Shown: positions 57,270-64,000 of the stretch, one piece after another | Position numbering within the stretch: the first letter of the stretch is position 1 | How the letters are laid out: every line of letters starts with the position of its first letter | From: Paenibacillus puerhi | GTDB lineage: Bacteria; Bacillota; Bacilli; Paenibacillales; NBRC-103111 | Direction: 5' to 3' | Assembly (NCBI RefSeq): GCF_009846885.1 | Contig: NZ_WUWM01000021.1 | Span: forward strand, 62,001 to 126,000 | DNA length: 64,000 nucleotides | Program-made: the position numbers and the translations under genes | The notes under the pieces: model-generated | Databases searched by the model: none | Seen by the model: only the letters and a program-made list of their open reading frames with translations | What the model was told of the DNA's origin: nothing

Positions 57270-57544
57270 GGCATCCTCTGCGGCTTTCATGGCCTAGACC
57301 TCGTTCTGCTCCTTATAACCGGTTGGCTCCCACCATCATAAAATATTATAAGCGATAGCGTAATATATTCAATTCAGCCTTTATCGCATCCGCCCTGGGT
57401 GCAGAACATGCACCGGGGAATAGAGGTGGGCAGCCGGCATGCCGTAAAGGCGTGCTGGCTTGTTTTTTTATGTTTTCATCGACTTGATATTTAAATAAAC
57501 AAACATTAAAAATTAGTATATAATAATATAAAGTTTACTAAAAT
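57270..57544. other. Gene-free stretch with two hairpins, possible leader RNA
   Basis: About 275 bases carry no gene. A hairpin GGTGCA/TGCACC (57398-57414), flanked by CCC and GGGG, is followed 18 bases later by a terminator-like hairpin (57432-57468). This order resembles a leader RNA with an expression platform, but it matches no riboswitch class I recognise and the downstream genes are broken. Confidence 0.35.
57432..57468 (+). terminator. Terminator-like hairpin with T-run
   Basis: AGCCGGCATGCC pairs with GGCGTGCTGGCT (G-U and one mismatch), loop GTAAA, followed by TGTTTTTTT. It lies about 80 bases upstream of the first gene fragment. Confidence 0.7.
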
Positions 57545-57624
57545 GGCGTTTTAGAAGCCGAGTTGGGGCGGGAGCTTCGTCAAGGTCAACGGTCGCCCGA
57601 AATCTATTTATCAAAGAAATACTA

Positions 57625-57929
57625 CCTTAGACGATCGTGTCGAGGTATTTGGGGTTTTGGAGCTGGTGTTCCAGGGTCCAGACTTGGGTGCGGCTCAAGA
57701 AAAATCGATGTTTTCATTGGTCGTCGATGGACAGGAATTTGAAGGCTTTTATTATGGCGGTGGGGCATATAAGGTTCGCTTTATGCCCAAATCAACCGGG
57801 GCCTGGTCCTATACCACGAAGAGTGACATTCCCGAATTGCACAATCAATCGGGCGAATTCACCTGTGTGGAGGAATCGGAAGAAACCAGGCAACAAGAAA
57901 TCAAATTGGTGGTCCGACCTGCTGGATGA
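57625..57929 (+). pseudogene. Fragment of a DUF5060-domain glycoside hydrolase gene
   Basis: One frame reads LDDRVEVFGVLELVFQGPDLG, then FEGFYYGGGAYKVRFMPKST and TGAWSYTTKSDIPELHNQSG EFTCVEE. This is the DUF5060 domain that precedes a GH barrel (DUF4038-type) in larger proteins. No start codon or ribosome-binding site fits, and the barrel is missing; the frame changes near 57905 into unrelated coding-like sequence (WWSDLLDEEYSEQEHKGAKT onward, to a stop at 58062) that I do not recognise. It is a deletion remnant. Confidence 0.65.
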
Positions 57930-58051
57930 GGAATACTCCGAACAGGAGCACAAAGGCGCTAAGACAGTGAGCAGGTGGCGCGAACCATATTTACGGGATT
58001 ATCGGGACAAATTCGATCGTTGTCTGCACAGAGTCCCGCAAGGAGGTACCC

Positions 58052-58156
58052 ATGAATCTTGACCAAACAATTGGGAAACCAAGGGTGCTGGTTCTGACCG
58101 ACATTGAGAATGAGCCTGACGACGCTATGTCGTTGGTTCGGTTTCTGACAATATGA
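58052..58156 (+). pseudogene. N-terminal stub of a DUF1593 (nucleoside-hydrolase-like) gene
   Basis: AAGGAGGT and ATG 58052 start a frame, [20 protein letters not shown], then [13 protein letters not shown], which is the start of DUF1593 proteins associated with plant-polysaccharide loci (the EPDDAMS acidic motif corresponds to the nucleoside hydrolase metal site). After 34 residues the frame ends in a stop at the junction with another gene fragment. Initiation signals are intact, so a short peptide could be made, but it is not functional as a hydrolase. Confidence 0.65.
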
Positions 58157-58518
58157 TTTACAGCCGTTTGGAAAGCGGCAAATACGGCTACACCGAAACG
58201 TTCTTTAATGAAAGTATTCCTGAACAGCAAGAAGCGCTGCGATTGTTCAAAGTAGCGCGCGATGTGTACATGGAGAAAATTCCGGTAGGAGAGGGCATTA
58301 CGCACTCCGAGCATATGCCGGAGCTGCCGAAGGATTTGCAGACGAAAATGGCCAACCTCACAAAACCGATCGATGACTTGTTCATCAAGGCGATTGTTGG
58401 TGGTAATTCGTACACGGTGGACCAAGCTTATGCGGAAGCAAATGCCATGTGGGAGAAGCAAGGCGGCAAGGATGTCGAAGCTTTTTCTGCTCATGCCGAC
58501 GAAAACTTTTACGAATAA
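58145..58518 (+). pseudogene. C-terminal fragment of a solute-binding protein gene
   Basis: About 121 codons to a stop encode a tail rich in helices: YGYTETFFNESIPEQQEAL, LPKDLQTKMANLTKPIDDLF, IKAIVGGNSYTVDQAYAEAN and EKQGGKDVEAFSAHADENFY. The pattern of a long final helix pair, with a fixed number of residues after ...F..I..G, is that of LplA-like binding proteins. The N-terminal three quarters, including lipobox, are missing; the piece is fused to the DUF1593 stub. It shows that an importer locus was deleted here. Confidence 0.5.
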
Positions 58519-58760
58519 TGAAGCACTGAGATCTCGATATGAGAATCGCAGTGCTTTTTTGATAGCAGCATGTATATTCGCTAACATTCCACCGCCCGGT
58601 GCACCAATATATGACAGATACAAGATTATGCTATCTGCCCAAAATAGTATAACCCCCTGAGGCCGTACGGCCAAAAATGTCCTATTGCCGGAAGTGGCAA
58701 AGGGAAGTACGCTATTTGTGCTGATTTTTAACTACAGGATTAACTACAGGAGGATCTGGA

Positions 58761-60998
58761 ATGAGCATACACATGGAGCATTTGGACCGGGGGCTGGCGG
58801 CAGTCTGCACTTCCGAGGGAATATTTGTAAGCTGGCGGTTTTTGGGGCAGGAGGTGACCGGTGCTTCGGACCGTGGCCTAATCGGAGCGGATTTCCGCTT
58901 GTACCGCAATGGCTTGCTTGTTGCGGAGATCGGCGATAGCACCAATTATCTGGATAAAGCCGGCACCGGGGAATCGTCCTATTCGGTAGCTGCCGTGATT
59001 AACGGGGAGGAGCAGGACCGCTGCGCCGAAGTCCATCCTTGGGAATCTCCTTATCTGGAAATTCCGCTGCAGAAACCGGCGGACGGGGTTACGCCCGCGG
59101 GTCAGTCCTATACCTACAGCGCCAATGACATGAGCGTGGGCGACGTGGACGGAGATGGGGAATACGAATTTATCGTCAAATGGGACCCGTCCAACTCCAA
59201 GGATGTCTCCCATATCGGATATACGGGAAATGTGTATCTGGACTGCTATAAGCAAAACGGCATCCTCTTGTACCGGATCGATCTGGGAGTCAATATCCGG
59301 GCTGGGGCCCATTACACCCAGTTCCTGGTCTATGACTTCGATGGGGACGGCAAGGCGGAGCTGATGTTCAAGACGGCGCCGGGCACTCGGGTGATCCGGT
59401 ACCGGGATGGCGCCCCCGTCTCCGAGGCATTCATCACCTTGCTGCCGGAAGATACGGAAGCCGGTTACAGCCATGATGATGATTACCGCATGAGCGGCGA
59501 CGATTATGTGGAGCATGTGGTGGAGATGTTCCAGGGCTGGCACGAGCACGAGGAAGTGGTAGCCGGACACTGGCCGGCTACGCTGGAGGAGTGCTTCGGC
59601 ATCGCCGCCAAGTATGCCTATCCGCTCTCCCGGGAAGATGCGAGACATCTGGCCGATTATTTCCTGGATGTGTATGCACCGGGAAGAAGCGAACGCAACA
59701 AGCTTCGCCAATTCGAAGGTTTTATTCTGAAAGGGCCGGAATATCTCAGCGTCTTCCGCGGCGAAACGGGAGAAGAGCTGACGACGGTCCGCTACAAGCC
59801 GGGACGCCATGACGACGGGCTCATGTGGGGGGACTATTCCTGGAACCGCATCGAGCCGGGGAACCGGGTGGACCGTTTCTTGGCGGGTGTGGCCTACCTC
59901 GACGGCTTCAAGCCCTATGCGTTGTTTGCCCGCGGGTATTATACCCGGGCCGCCATAGCCGCGTACAGCTGGGACGGGCAGGAGCTGAAGGAGATCTGGT
60001 ACACCGACAGCGGCTGGGTCACGATGAACAATCCCTTCCAGGATACGCTCCACCTGCAGGACGGACGGAACCCCCAATTCGGCGGGCTGGCCACGCAGGG
60101 CGCCCATGCTCTGTCCACCGCTGATGTGGATGGGGACGGATGCCAGGAGATCGTCTACGGGTCGGCCACCATTGACCAGGACGGCAGCATTCTGTACAGC
60201 TCCGGGGGGATTCTGCCGGAGGGGAGCGCAGCTCCTGGGGAATACGCGAAGCTGGGCCACGGAGATGCCCTGCATGTGGCGGCCATCGATCCTGACCGGG
60301 ACGGTCTCCAAATCTATATGGTCCATGAGGCCGGCATTCATGGCCCTTATGGATATACCCTGCGGGATGCGGCTACGGGAGAGGTGCTGTATGGCGCCTT
60401 TGCCGCGGAGGATGTGGGCCGGGGCATGATCGGCAAAGTGGAGCCGGAGGTGCCGGGGATGCAAACCTGGTGCAGCGAAAGCCATCAGGCTCATGAGCCG
60501 TCCAGGGGGTTGCGTTCGGCCAAGGGCGAGATGCTGAATGAGCAGGCCCCTGGCACCAACATGAGCATCAAGTGGGCGGCAGACATGACCACCCAGTTCA
60601 TCAGCGGCACCTTTGACGAACCGGTGGCCATCGAAGACTGGCAGCGGGGTCGGCTGCTGACAGCCGAAGGCACTCGCTCCAACAACGGTACCAAGGGCAA
60701 TCCCTGCCTGGTGGCGGATCTATTCGGAGATTGGCGGGAGGAGTTGGTGGTGCGCACGGCGGACAGCACCGCCATCCGCATCTACATGAGCACGGAGGTG
60801 ACGGACCGAAAGCTTTACACCCTGATGCACGATCCCCAGTACCGAACAGGGGTAGCTTGGCAGAACGTGGTGTACAACCAGCCCTGCTACACGAGCTTCT
60901 ATCTGGGCACGGATATGAACTGGTCCAAGGTGCCGGTTCCAGACTTGACGTTCAGAAGAGAAATACAAGATGAATCGGACAGGAGGGTCCATGCATGA
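58761..60998 (+). CDS. PL11 rhamnogalacturonan lyase (YesW/YesX type), cytoplasmic
   Basis: The 745-residue enzyme cleaves rhamnogalacturonan I by beta-elimination. The N-terminal beta domain (MEHLDRGLAAVCTSEGIFVSWRFLG) is followed by an eight-bladed propeller with calcium-binding DxDGDG loops: VGDVDGDGEYEF, YDFDGDGKAELMFKTAPGT and ADVDGDGCQEIVYGSATID; the C-terminus GVAWQNVVYNQPCYTSFYLG is a family hallmark. No signal peptide is present, so it resembles the intracellular exo-type YesX more than secreted YesW. AGGAGGATCT precedes the ATG. It is flanked by broken genes of the same kind of locus (binding protein, GH2 start, YesS-like AraC regulator), so it is the surviving core of a former rhamnogalacturonan cluster. 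Confidence 0.95.
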   Translation: MSIHMEHLDRGLAAVCTSEGIFVSWRFLGQEVTGASDRGLIGADFRLYRNGLLVAEIGDSTNYLDKAGTGESSYSVAAVINGEEQDRCAEVHPWESPYLEIPLQKPADGVTPAGQSYTYSANDMSVGDVDGDGEYEFIVKWDPSNSKDVSHIGYTGNVYLDCYKQNGILLYRIDLGVNIRAGAHYTQFLVYDFDGDGKAELMFKTAPGTRVIRYRDGAPVSEAFITLLPEDTEAGYSHDDDYRMSGDDYVEHVVEMFQGWHEHEEVVAGHWPATLEECFGIAAKYAYPLSREDARHLADYFLDVYAPGRSERNKLRQFEGFILKGPEYLSVFRGETGEELTTVRYKPGRHDDGLMWGDYSWNRIEPGNRVDRFLAGVAYLDGFKPYALFARGYYTRAAIAAYSWDGQELKEIWYTDSGWVTMNNPFQDTLHLQDGRNPQFGGLATQGAHALSTADVDGDGCQEIVYGSATIDQDGSILYSSGGILPEGSAAPGEYAKLGHGDALHVAAIDPDRDGLQIYMVHEAGIHGPYGYTLRDAATGEVLYGAFAAEDVGRGMIGKVEPEVPGMQTWCSESHQAHEPSRGLRSAKGEMLNEQAPGTNMSIKWAADMTTQFISGTFDEPVAIEDWQRGRLLTAEGTRSNNGTKGNPCLVADLFGDWREELVVRTADSTAIRIYMSTEVTDRKLYTLMHDPQYRTGVAWQNVVYNQPCYTSFYLGTDMNWSKVPVPDLTFRREIQDESDRRVHA

Positions 60999-61150
60999 AT
61001 CCGAATTTGACCAAATCCGAGGTATATAACTTCAATTACGAGTGGAGGTTCAAGCTTGCAGACGCTTTTCCCTTGGCGGATGCATTGGAGGCCTGGAGGG
61101 ACAACGCGGGCCGGCTATTCTATGAGAAGGAATACAAGGAAGAGTCAACC
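60995..61150 (+). pseudogene. N-terminal fragment of a glycoside hydrolase (GH2-like) gene
   Basis: ATG 60995 overlaps the stop of the lyase gene (ATGA). The frame reads NFNYEWRFKLADAFPLADAL and EAWRDNAGRLFYEKEYKEES, like the first strands of GH2-type proteins. After about 50 residues similarity ends at a junction with an AraC regulator fragment. The coupling to the lyase suggests the original gene was the next member of that operon. Confidence 0.55.
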
Positions 61151-61155
61151 GGCTC

Positions 61156-61698
61156 TTGCGCATGCGGGCCACCGTCGTCATCGCTCCTTCGACGTACAAT
61201 ATTACTCAAATCGCGGCTGTCTACGAGAAGGCCAAATCCGCCAAACGATACAGGAGCTTTGAGAATGAGAACCAGATCCTGGACATGGAGCAGCCCGGAC
61301 TCCTTATGGAACCGGGAGGATTGAGCTATCCGTTCGCCATAGAGCGCGAATTGATCCAGGCGTTGAGGGCTGGAGAGCGAACGGAAGCGATGAGACACCT
61401 CGCTCTGTTTGTGGAGGCCCTGTCAGCGGAGGGAATGAAGGAGATTGACGTCCAGCAAGGGATGATGCGGCTGTTGGTTGGGAATTCAAGTATGAGGCAG
61501 GAGTCAATTTCACGGAGGTATTTGACTGAGCTGCGTATGGATAAGGCGAAACCCCTATTAAAAGACTCGGATATTATGATTAACGAAATCGCACTGCTTG
61601 TCGGTTACCAGCCCAGTTATTTCATCCGGCTATTCAAAAAGCTCGAGGGAATCACGCCTGGCCGGTTCCGTGATATGATTCGCAGCAATGGGGTCTAG
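61156..61698 (+). pseudogene. AraC-family (YesS-like) regulator with large deletions
   Basis: The 180-codon frame holds pieces of a large membrane-bound AraC regulator: the cytoplasmic segment IAAVYEKAKSAKRYRSFENE and YPFAIERELIQALRAGERTE, HVQQGMM-like VQQGMMRLL, and then directly the last helix-turn-helix LTELRMDKAKPLLKDSD plus VGYQPSYFIRLFKKLEGITP. The N-terminal membrane and sensor part and the first helix-turn-helix (about 100 residues between LLVGNSS and YLTEL) are missing. YesS, a similar regulator, stands in the rhamnogalacturonan locus of Bacillus subtilis, so its place after the PL11 gene fits. It is probably non-functional. Confidence 0.8.
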
Positions 61699-61799
61699 TG
61701 GGGTCGTCATCGGCCCCCCCCCTTGGAAGGAATTCCGTTCTTTGCCGTCGAAAAGGTAGACTGGTGAGCCGCGATCGGAACCGAGAAAGGAGCTTTCCC

Positions 61800-62315
61800 A
61801 TGACAACCTATGTGAAGCGCTGCGTCAGTGACGAGGCATTGGCTGACGTCAGCTCGTTCGTTATTGAGAATAGGCACGAATTACATCCTTCTTTCGGCAC
61901 GTTGGACATGGTCTCCCTGTTATGTTCTCATATTACGGAAGGTCATTTGATTTATATCACGGATGATGACAATCGGGTTCTCGGGATGATGACTTACTAT
62001 CACGGAACGCCTGAACAAGATTTTGAAGATAAGGACATTGCCTTCGTAAACTTTGCCATTATGGACAGAGCCCACAGGGGGACACGCCTCTTTGCTAAGG
62101 GGCTGTATTACATGGTGGAGTTGATCATCGAAGCACATCCGGAAGTGCAGGAGCTCAGATTCAACGCTTTATCGGAAAATACATATATATGCAGACTTTA
62201 TTCCAAATTCGCTAGTGCCAGCTATACGGTGAAGAGTAAACTTGGAGAAGAAACCGTATTTTGTGCAAAAATTCACCATTTAAGTACTACTTTATCTCGG
62301 TTTTTCAAGGTATAA
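61800..62315 (+). CDS. GNAT-like acetyltransferase 1
   Basis: The 171-residue protein has a GNAT-like pattern: ITEGHLIYITDDDNRVLGMM and MTYYHGTPEQDFEDKDIAFV provide the central strands, and NFAIMDRAHRGTRLFAKGLY YMVEL the acyl-CoA-binding helix region (R..G.G/A-like AHRGTRLFAKGL). ATG 61800 follows AAAGGAG; the frame opens earlier at 61698 without a site. It is followed by a small peptide gene and a second GNAT-like gene, all on the same strand with short gaps. Whether it acetylates or acylates a peptide or a small molecule is unknown. Confidence 0.65.
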   Translation: MTTYVKRCVSDEALADVSSFVIENRHELHPSFGTLDMVSLLCSHITEGHLIYITDDDNRVLGMMTYYHGTPEQDFEDKDIAFVNFAIMDRAHRGTRLFAKGLYYMVELIIEAHPEVQELRFNALSENTYICRLYSKFASASYTVKSKLGEETVFCAKIHHLSTTLSRFFKV

Positions 62316-62353
62316 TTAGGGAAAATAGTTAATATGGAAAAGGAGGAAAACCC

Positions 62354-62482
62354 ATGTTTTTGCCACCACCCAACATCGATAAGAAAACTGGCGGTAAGCT
62401 AGGGAAGTTTGCTATTCTCAACGACACCTTGAGAGCAATCCCGCAAATTCAACCACAACCAGAGCCGCAGCCGGTGAAGTAA
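62354..62482 (+). CDS. 42-residue proline-rich peptide gene between two GNAT-like genes
   Basis: A very strong site AAAGGAGG, 7 bases before ATG 62354, starts MFLPPPNIDKKTGGKLGKFA, ILNDTLRAIPQIQPQPEPQP VK. The stop overlaps the ATG of the next GNAT-like gene (TAATG), so the two are coupled. The peptide has a Pro-rich N-terminus, a basic Lys/Gly middle part (KKTGGKLGK) and a repetitive Pro-Gln/Glu tail. It has no signal peptide or cysteines. Size, spacing and context suggest a substrate peptide of one or both flanking enzymes, but no known precursor family is recognised. Confidence 0.7.
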   Translation: MFLPPPNIDKKTGGKLGKFAILNDTLRAIPQIQPQPEPQPVK

Positions 62483-63021
62483 TGCTCTTCCTATGTCGAC
62501 CGTGCACCACGGAACTGGACTATGAGGGTTACATGAAGTTTCTGCTCCGGCACTTCGCGGATCTGAACTTGCCGTATGCATTTGCCGTAAAGCTTAGCTT
62601 TGTTAGTAGTCCGCTCCTTTTTGGGAGGGCGATGCTGATCCTCTCCGAGGACGATTACGATGTGGTCGGAGCTGCCGGATTCGTCTATGGAACCGGTGCT
62701 AACAGCTATGAGGATCGGCATATCTGCCAGGTGGAGGTCGCTTATCTGCGTTCGGAATATCGGCGTACAACTTTGTTTATGCAAGGTCTGCTGACGCTTC
62801 TAGCCGAGATCAAAGCGGGAAGCCCGGATGTCGAGAAGATTCAGTTTTGGGTAGCAGAGGGTCAATCGGAGCAGGAAAGGCTGTTCTCTAAACTGAACGC
62901 CTTACCGGGTTCAGAACGGCATCTCGTGAATGGTCTGGCGTGTCATCAGATACGGTTACGTGAGCTGGAGGACTATTGCCGAAGGTTCCAGAGACGGTTC
63001 GAGACGGTTGAGCAGACCTAG
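62482..63021 (+). CDS. GNAT-like protein 2
   Basis: The 179-residue protein is weakly similar in plan to the first GNAT-like protein: FGRAMLILSEDDYDVVGAAG, then FVYGTGANSYEDRHICQVEV, AYLRSEYRRTTLFMQGLLTL and a C-terminal helix. The segment VAYLRSEYRRTTLFMQGL corresponds to the acyl-CoA-binding turn and helix of the N-acyltransferase fold. ATG 62482 overlaps the stop of the small peptide gene. A good bidirectional terminator follows, closing a three-gene unit with the peptide and GNAT-like protein 1. Function unknown. Confidence 0.55.
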   Translation: MLFLCRPCTTELDYEGYMKFLLRHFADLNLPYAFAVKLSFVSSPLLFGRAMLILSEDDYDVVGAAGFVYGTGANSYEDRHICQVEVAYLRSEYRRTTLFMQGLLTLLAEIKAGSPDVEKIQFWVAEGQSEQERLFSKLNALPGSERHLVNGLACHQIRLRELEDYCRRFQRRFETVEQT

Positions 63022-63034
63022 CGAACTCCAATTA

Positions 63035-63077
63035 CAGCAAAAAGGCACTGACTCTACAGATCAGTGCCTTTTTGCTG
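63035..63077. terminator. Bidirectional terminator between convergent genes
   Basis: CAGCAAAAAGGCACTGA (63035-63051) pairs perfectly with TCAGTGCCTTTTTGCTG (63061-63077), with A- and T-runs built into the stem. It serves the GNAT-like operon and the minus-strand binding-protein gene. Confidence 0.95.
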
Positions 63078-63112
63078 CACGTTAAATGGCTCGGATCGTT
63101 CGGCTATGTGTC

Positions 63113-64000
63113 CTACCAACCAGCTGAAACATCGGCAGCCGTTACTTCTTGAAGCCCTGAATCCACATGAACGGGGAGTTCCTTCCACTCTGACGCGAGA
63201 AGCAGCTTTTCAATAATGAGTTTTCCCCATTGCTGTTCGTTTTCCGAAATGACCGACGTGATTTGACCGTTCTCGAGCGCTTTCTTAACCTCGGGGGTCA
63301 TCCCAAGCGTAAGCAGGTTTCGCTTAAGTCCTAAAGCCTTCCATACGAGTATGGAGGTAGAGCTTGAGATGACGTCTAACGTAACGAGCGCTTCAAAATG
63401 AGGGTGGGCGTCGATCATTTCCTCGAGGTCGGCCAGCGCTCGTTCCTGTTGACCCTCATGATGACGAACCTCAAGAACTTGAACGTCGGTTTTGTTACTT
63501 AGATAGGAAAGAATAGCTTGCAGCTCGCGCGCCTTATTGTCGGAACGGGACAGCCCCCCTTCGATCAAGATCATGCCTTTGCCCTTTAATTTCTTGTCGA
63601 TAATTTCTCCCATCAGCTTGCCTTTGGCCTCAGGGTCCGACCCGATGTAAGAAAGCCGCCGGCTCTTAGGCGCGTCGGACTCGAAGCAGATCACGGGAAT
63701 TCCCGCTTGTACCGCTTTATCAATGAGCGGCGACATCGCTTCGGGGTCAATAGGGCTAAGTGCAATTCCGTCAACCTTCTGCTTGATCATCGTCTCCATC
63801 ATCCGCATTTGCTGCTCCAAATTAACTTCGTCCGGAGCCTTCACAATCAAGTTAATCGAATGCGGGATAGCCTGGGCCTCCAAGGATTCCGTAATCATCT
63901 GATAAAACGGATGGGCTTGCGGATACAAAATGCCGAAGGTGCGCCGCTGGGAGGATTCTTTCTCTTTATCGCTTGATAAGGCCGGATTCGGCAAGGCGGA
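63113..64000 (-). CDS. Sugar-binding protein of RbsB/LacI-fold type, N-terminus outside window
   Basis: The frame is open to the last base, so the start and any signal peptide lie beyond the window. The visible 295 codons encode a type-I periplasmic-binding fold: TFGILYPQAHPFYQMITESL, then GIALSPIDPEAMSPLIDKAV, QAGIPVICFESDAPKSRRLS and YIGSDPEAKGKLMGEIIDKK. These are the hallmarks of Peripla_BP_4 sugar-binding proteins (ribose, galactose, xylose type), whose partners may be a YesM/YesN-like sensor or an importer upstream. The absence of a DNA-binding domain cannot be verified because the N-terminus is missing, but the residues before RTFGILYP (SALPNPALSSDKEKESSQR) look like a lipoprotein linker. 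Confidence 0.8.
   Translation of the reverse strand, partial: SALPNPALSSDKEKESSQRRTFGILYPQAHPFYQMITESLEAQAIPHSINLIVKAPDEVNLEQQMRMMETMIKQKVDGIALSPIDPEAMSPLIDKAVQAGIPVICFESDAPKSRRLSYIGSDPEAKGKLMGEIIDKKLKGKGMILIEGGLSRSDNKARELQAILSYLSNKTDVQVLEVRHHEGQQERALADLEEMIDAHPHFEALVTLDVISSSTSILVWKALGLKRNLLTLGMTPEVKKALENGQITSVISENEQQWGKLIIEKLLLASEWKELPVHVDSGLQEVTAADVSAGW

Noticed and set aside
58878..60494. 538-codon open frame on the minus strand inside the PL11 gene
   Set aside because: It is antisense to a complete, well-conserved rhamnogalacturonan lyase and has no start signals.

Overview
The window looks like chromosomal DNA of a Paenibacillus-type Firmicute. The pointers are strong AGGAGG-type ribosome-binding sites, S-layer-homology (SLH) anchored glycanases, YesM/YesN-type two-component pairs, MalF/MalG-type ABC importers with no local ATPase, and remnants of the sporulation sigma factor gene sigK. 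No tRNA, rRNA or CRISPR array was seen.

Layout. (1) 1-13.6 kb is a beta-glucan locus: the end of a LolD/MacB-type ABC ATPase, a secreted GH16 lichenase, an importer whose binding protein (1964-3676) is separated from its two permeases (7249-9104) by a convergent YesN/YesM regulator pair, and a 1461-residue SLH-anchored laminarinase with the Lic16A-like order SLH3-CBM54-GH16-CBM4/CBM6. (2) 13.6-16.5 kb is a scarred junction: a broken sigK copy, an IS110 transposase remnant, an intact LacI-family regulator and a second transposase scrap. (3) 16.5-30.4 kb is a collinear biosynthetic cluster: a serine hydrolase, an acyl carrier protein, an ATP-grasp ligase, a GT-B glycosyltransferase, a radical SAM/SPASM-type enzyme, a Gfo/Idh oxidoreductase, glucose-1-phosphate cytidylyltransferase, a BtrK-like PLP decarboxylase, a second ATP-grasp ligase, a second acyl carrier protein, a BtrH-like acyltransferase and CDP-glucose 4,6-dehydratase. 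It combines the carrier-protein amino-acyl logic of butirosin side-chain assembly (BtrI/J/K/H) with a CDP-6-deoxysugar branch, and I know of no described product for this set. (4) 30.5-30.84 kb is a second broken sigK copy, in direct orientation, carrying the same 46-bp palindromic insertion as the first, so the cluster lies between two sigK-derived direct repeats.

(5) 31.1-42.4 kb is one catabolic operon: an AraC regulator, a binding protein, two permeases, glycerol kinase, a GH31 alpha-glycosidase, glycerol-3-phosphate dehydrogenase and a second, closely similar binding protein. Import plus cytoplasmic alpha-glycosidase plus glycerol catabolism suggests use of alpha-glycosyl-glycerols. (6) 42.5-57.1 kb holds plant cell-wall enzymes: a 3283-residue surface protein with GH59-like and GH43_24-like catalytic modules plus C-terminal SLH domains (type II arabinogalactan is the likely target), a cytoplasmic GH43 enzyme and a secreted PL1-type pectate lyase. 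(7) 57.2-61.7 kb is a graveyard of truncated carbohydrate genes around one intact PL11 rhamnogalacturonan lyase. (8) 61.8-63.0 kb is a small operon in which a 42-residue proline-rich peptide gene sits between two GNAT-like genes. The window ends inside a sugar-binding lipoprotein gene on the minus strand.

Taken together, regions 1, 5, 6 and 7 form a glycan-degradation landscape: surface enzymes cut polymers, importers take up oligomers, and cytoplasmic enzymes finish them. The biosynthetic cluster is an unrelated insertion bounded by recombination scars.
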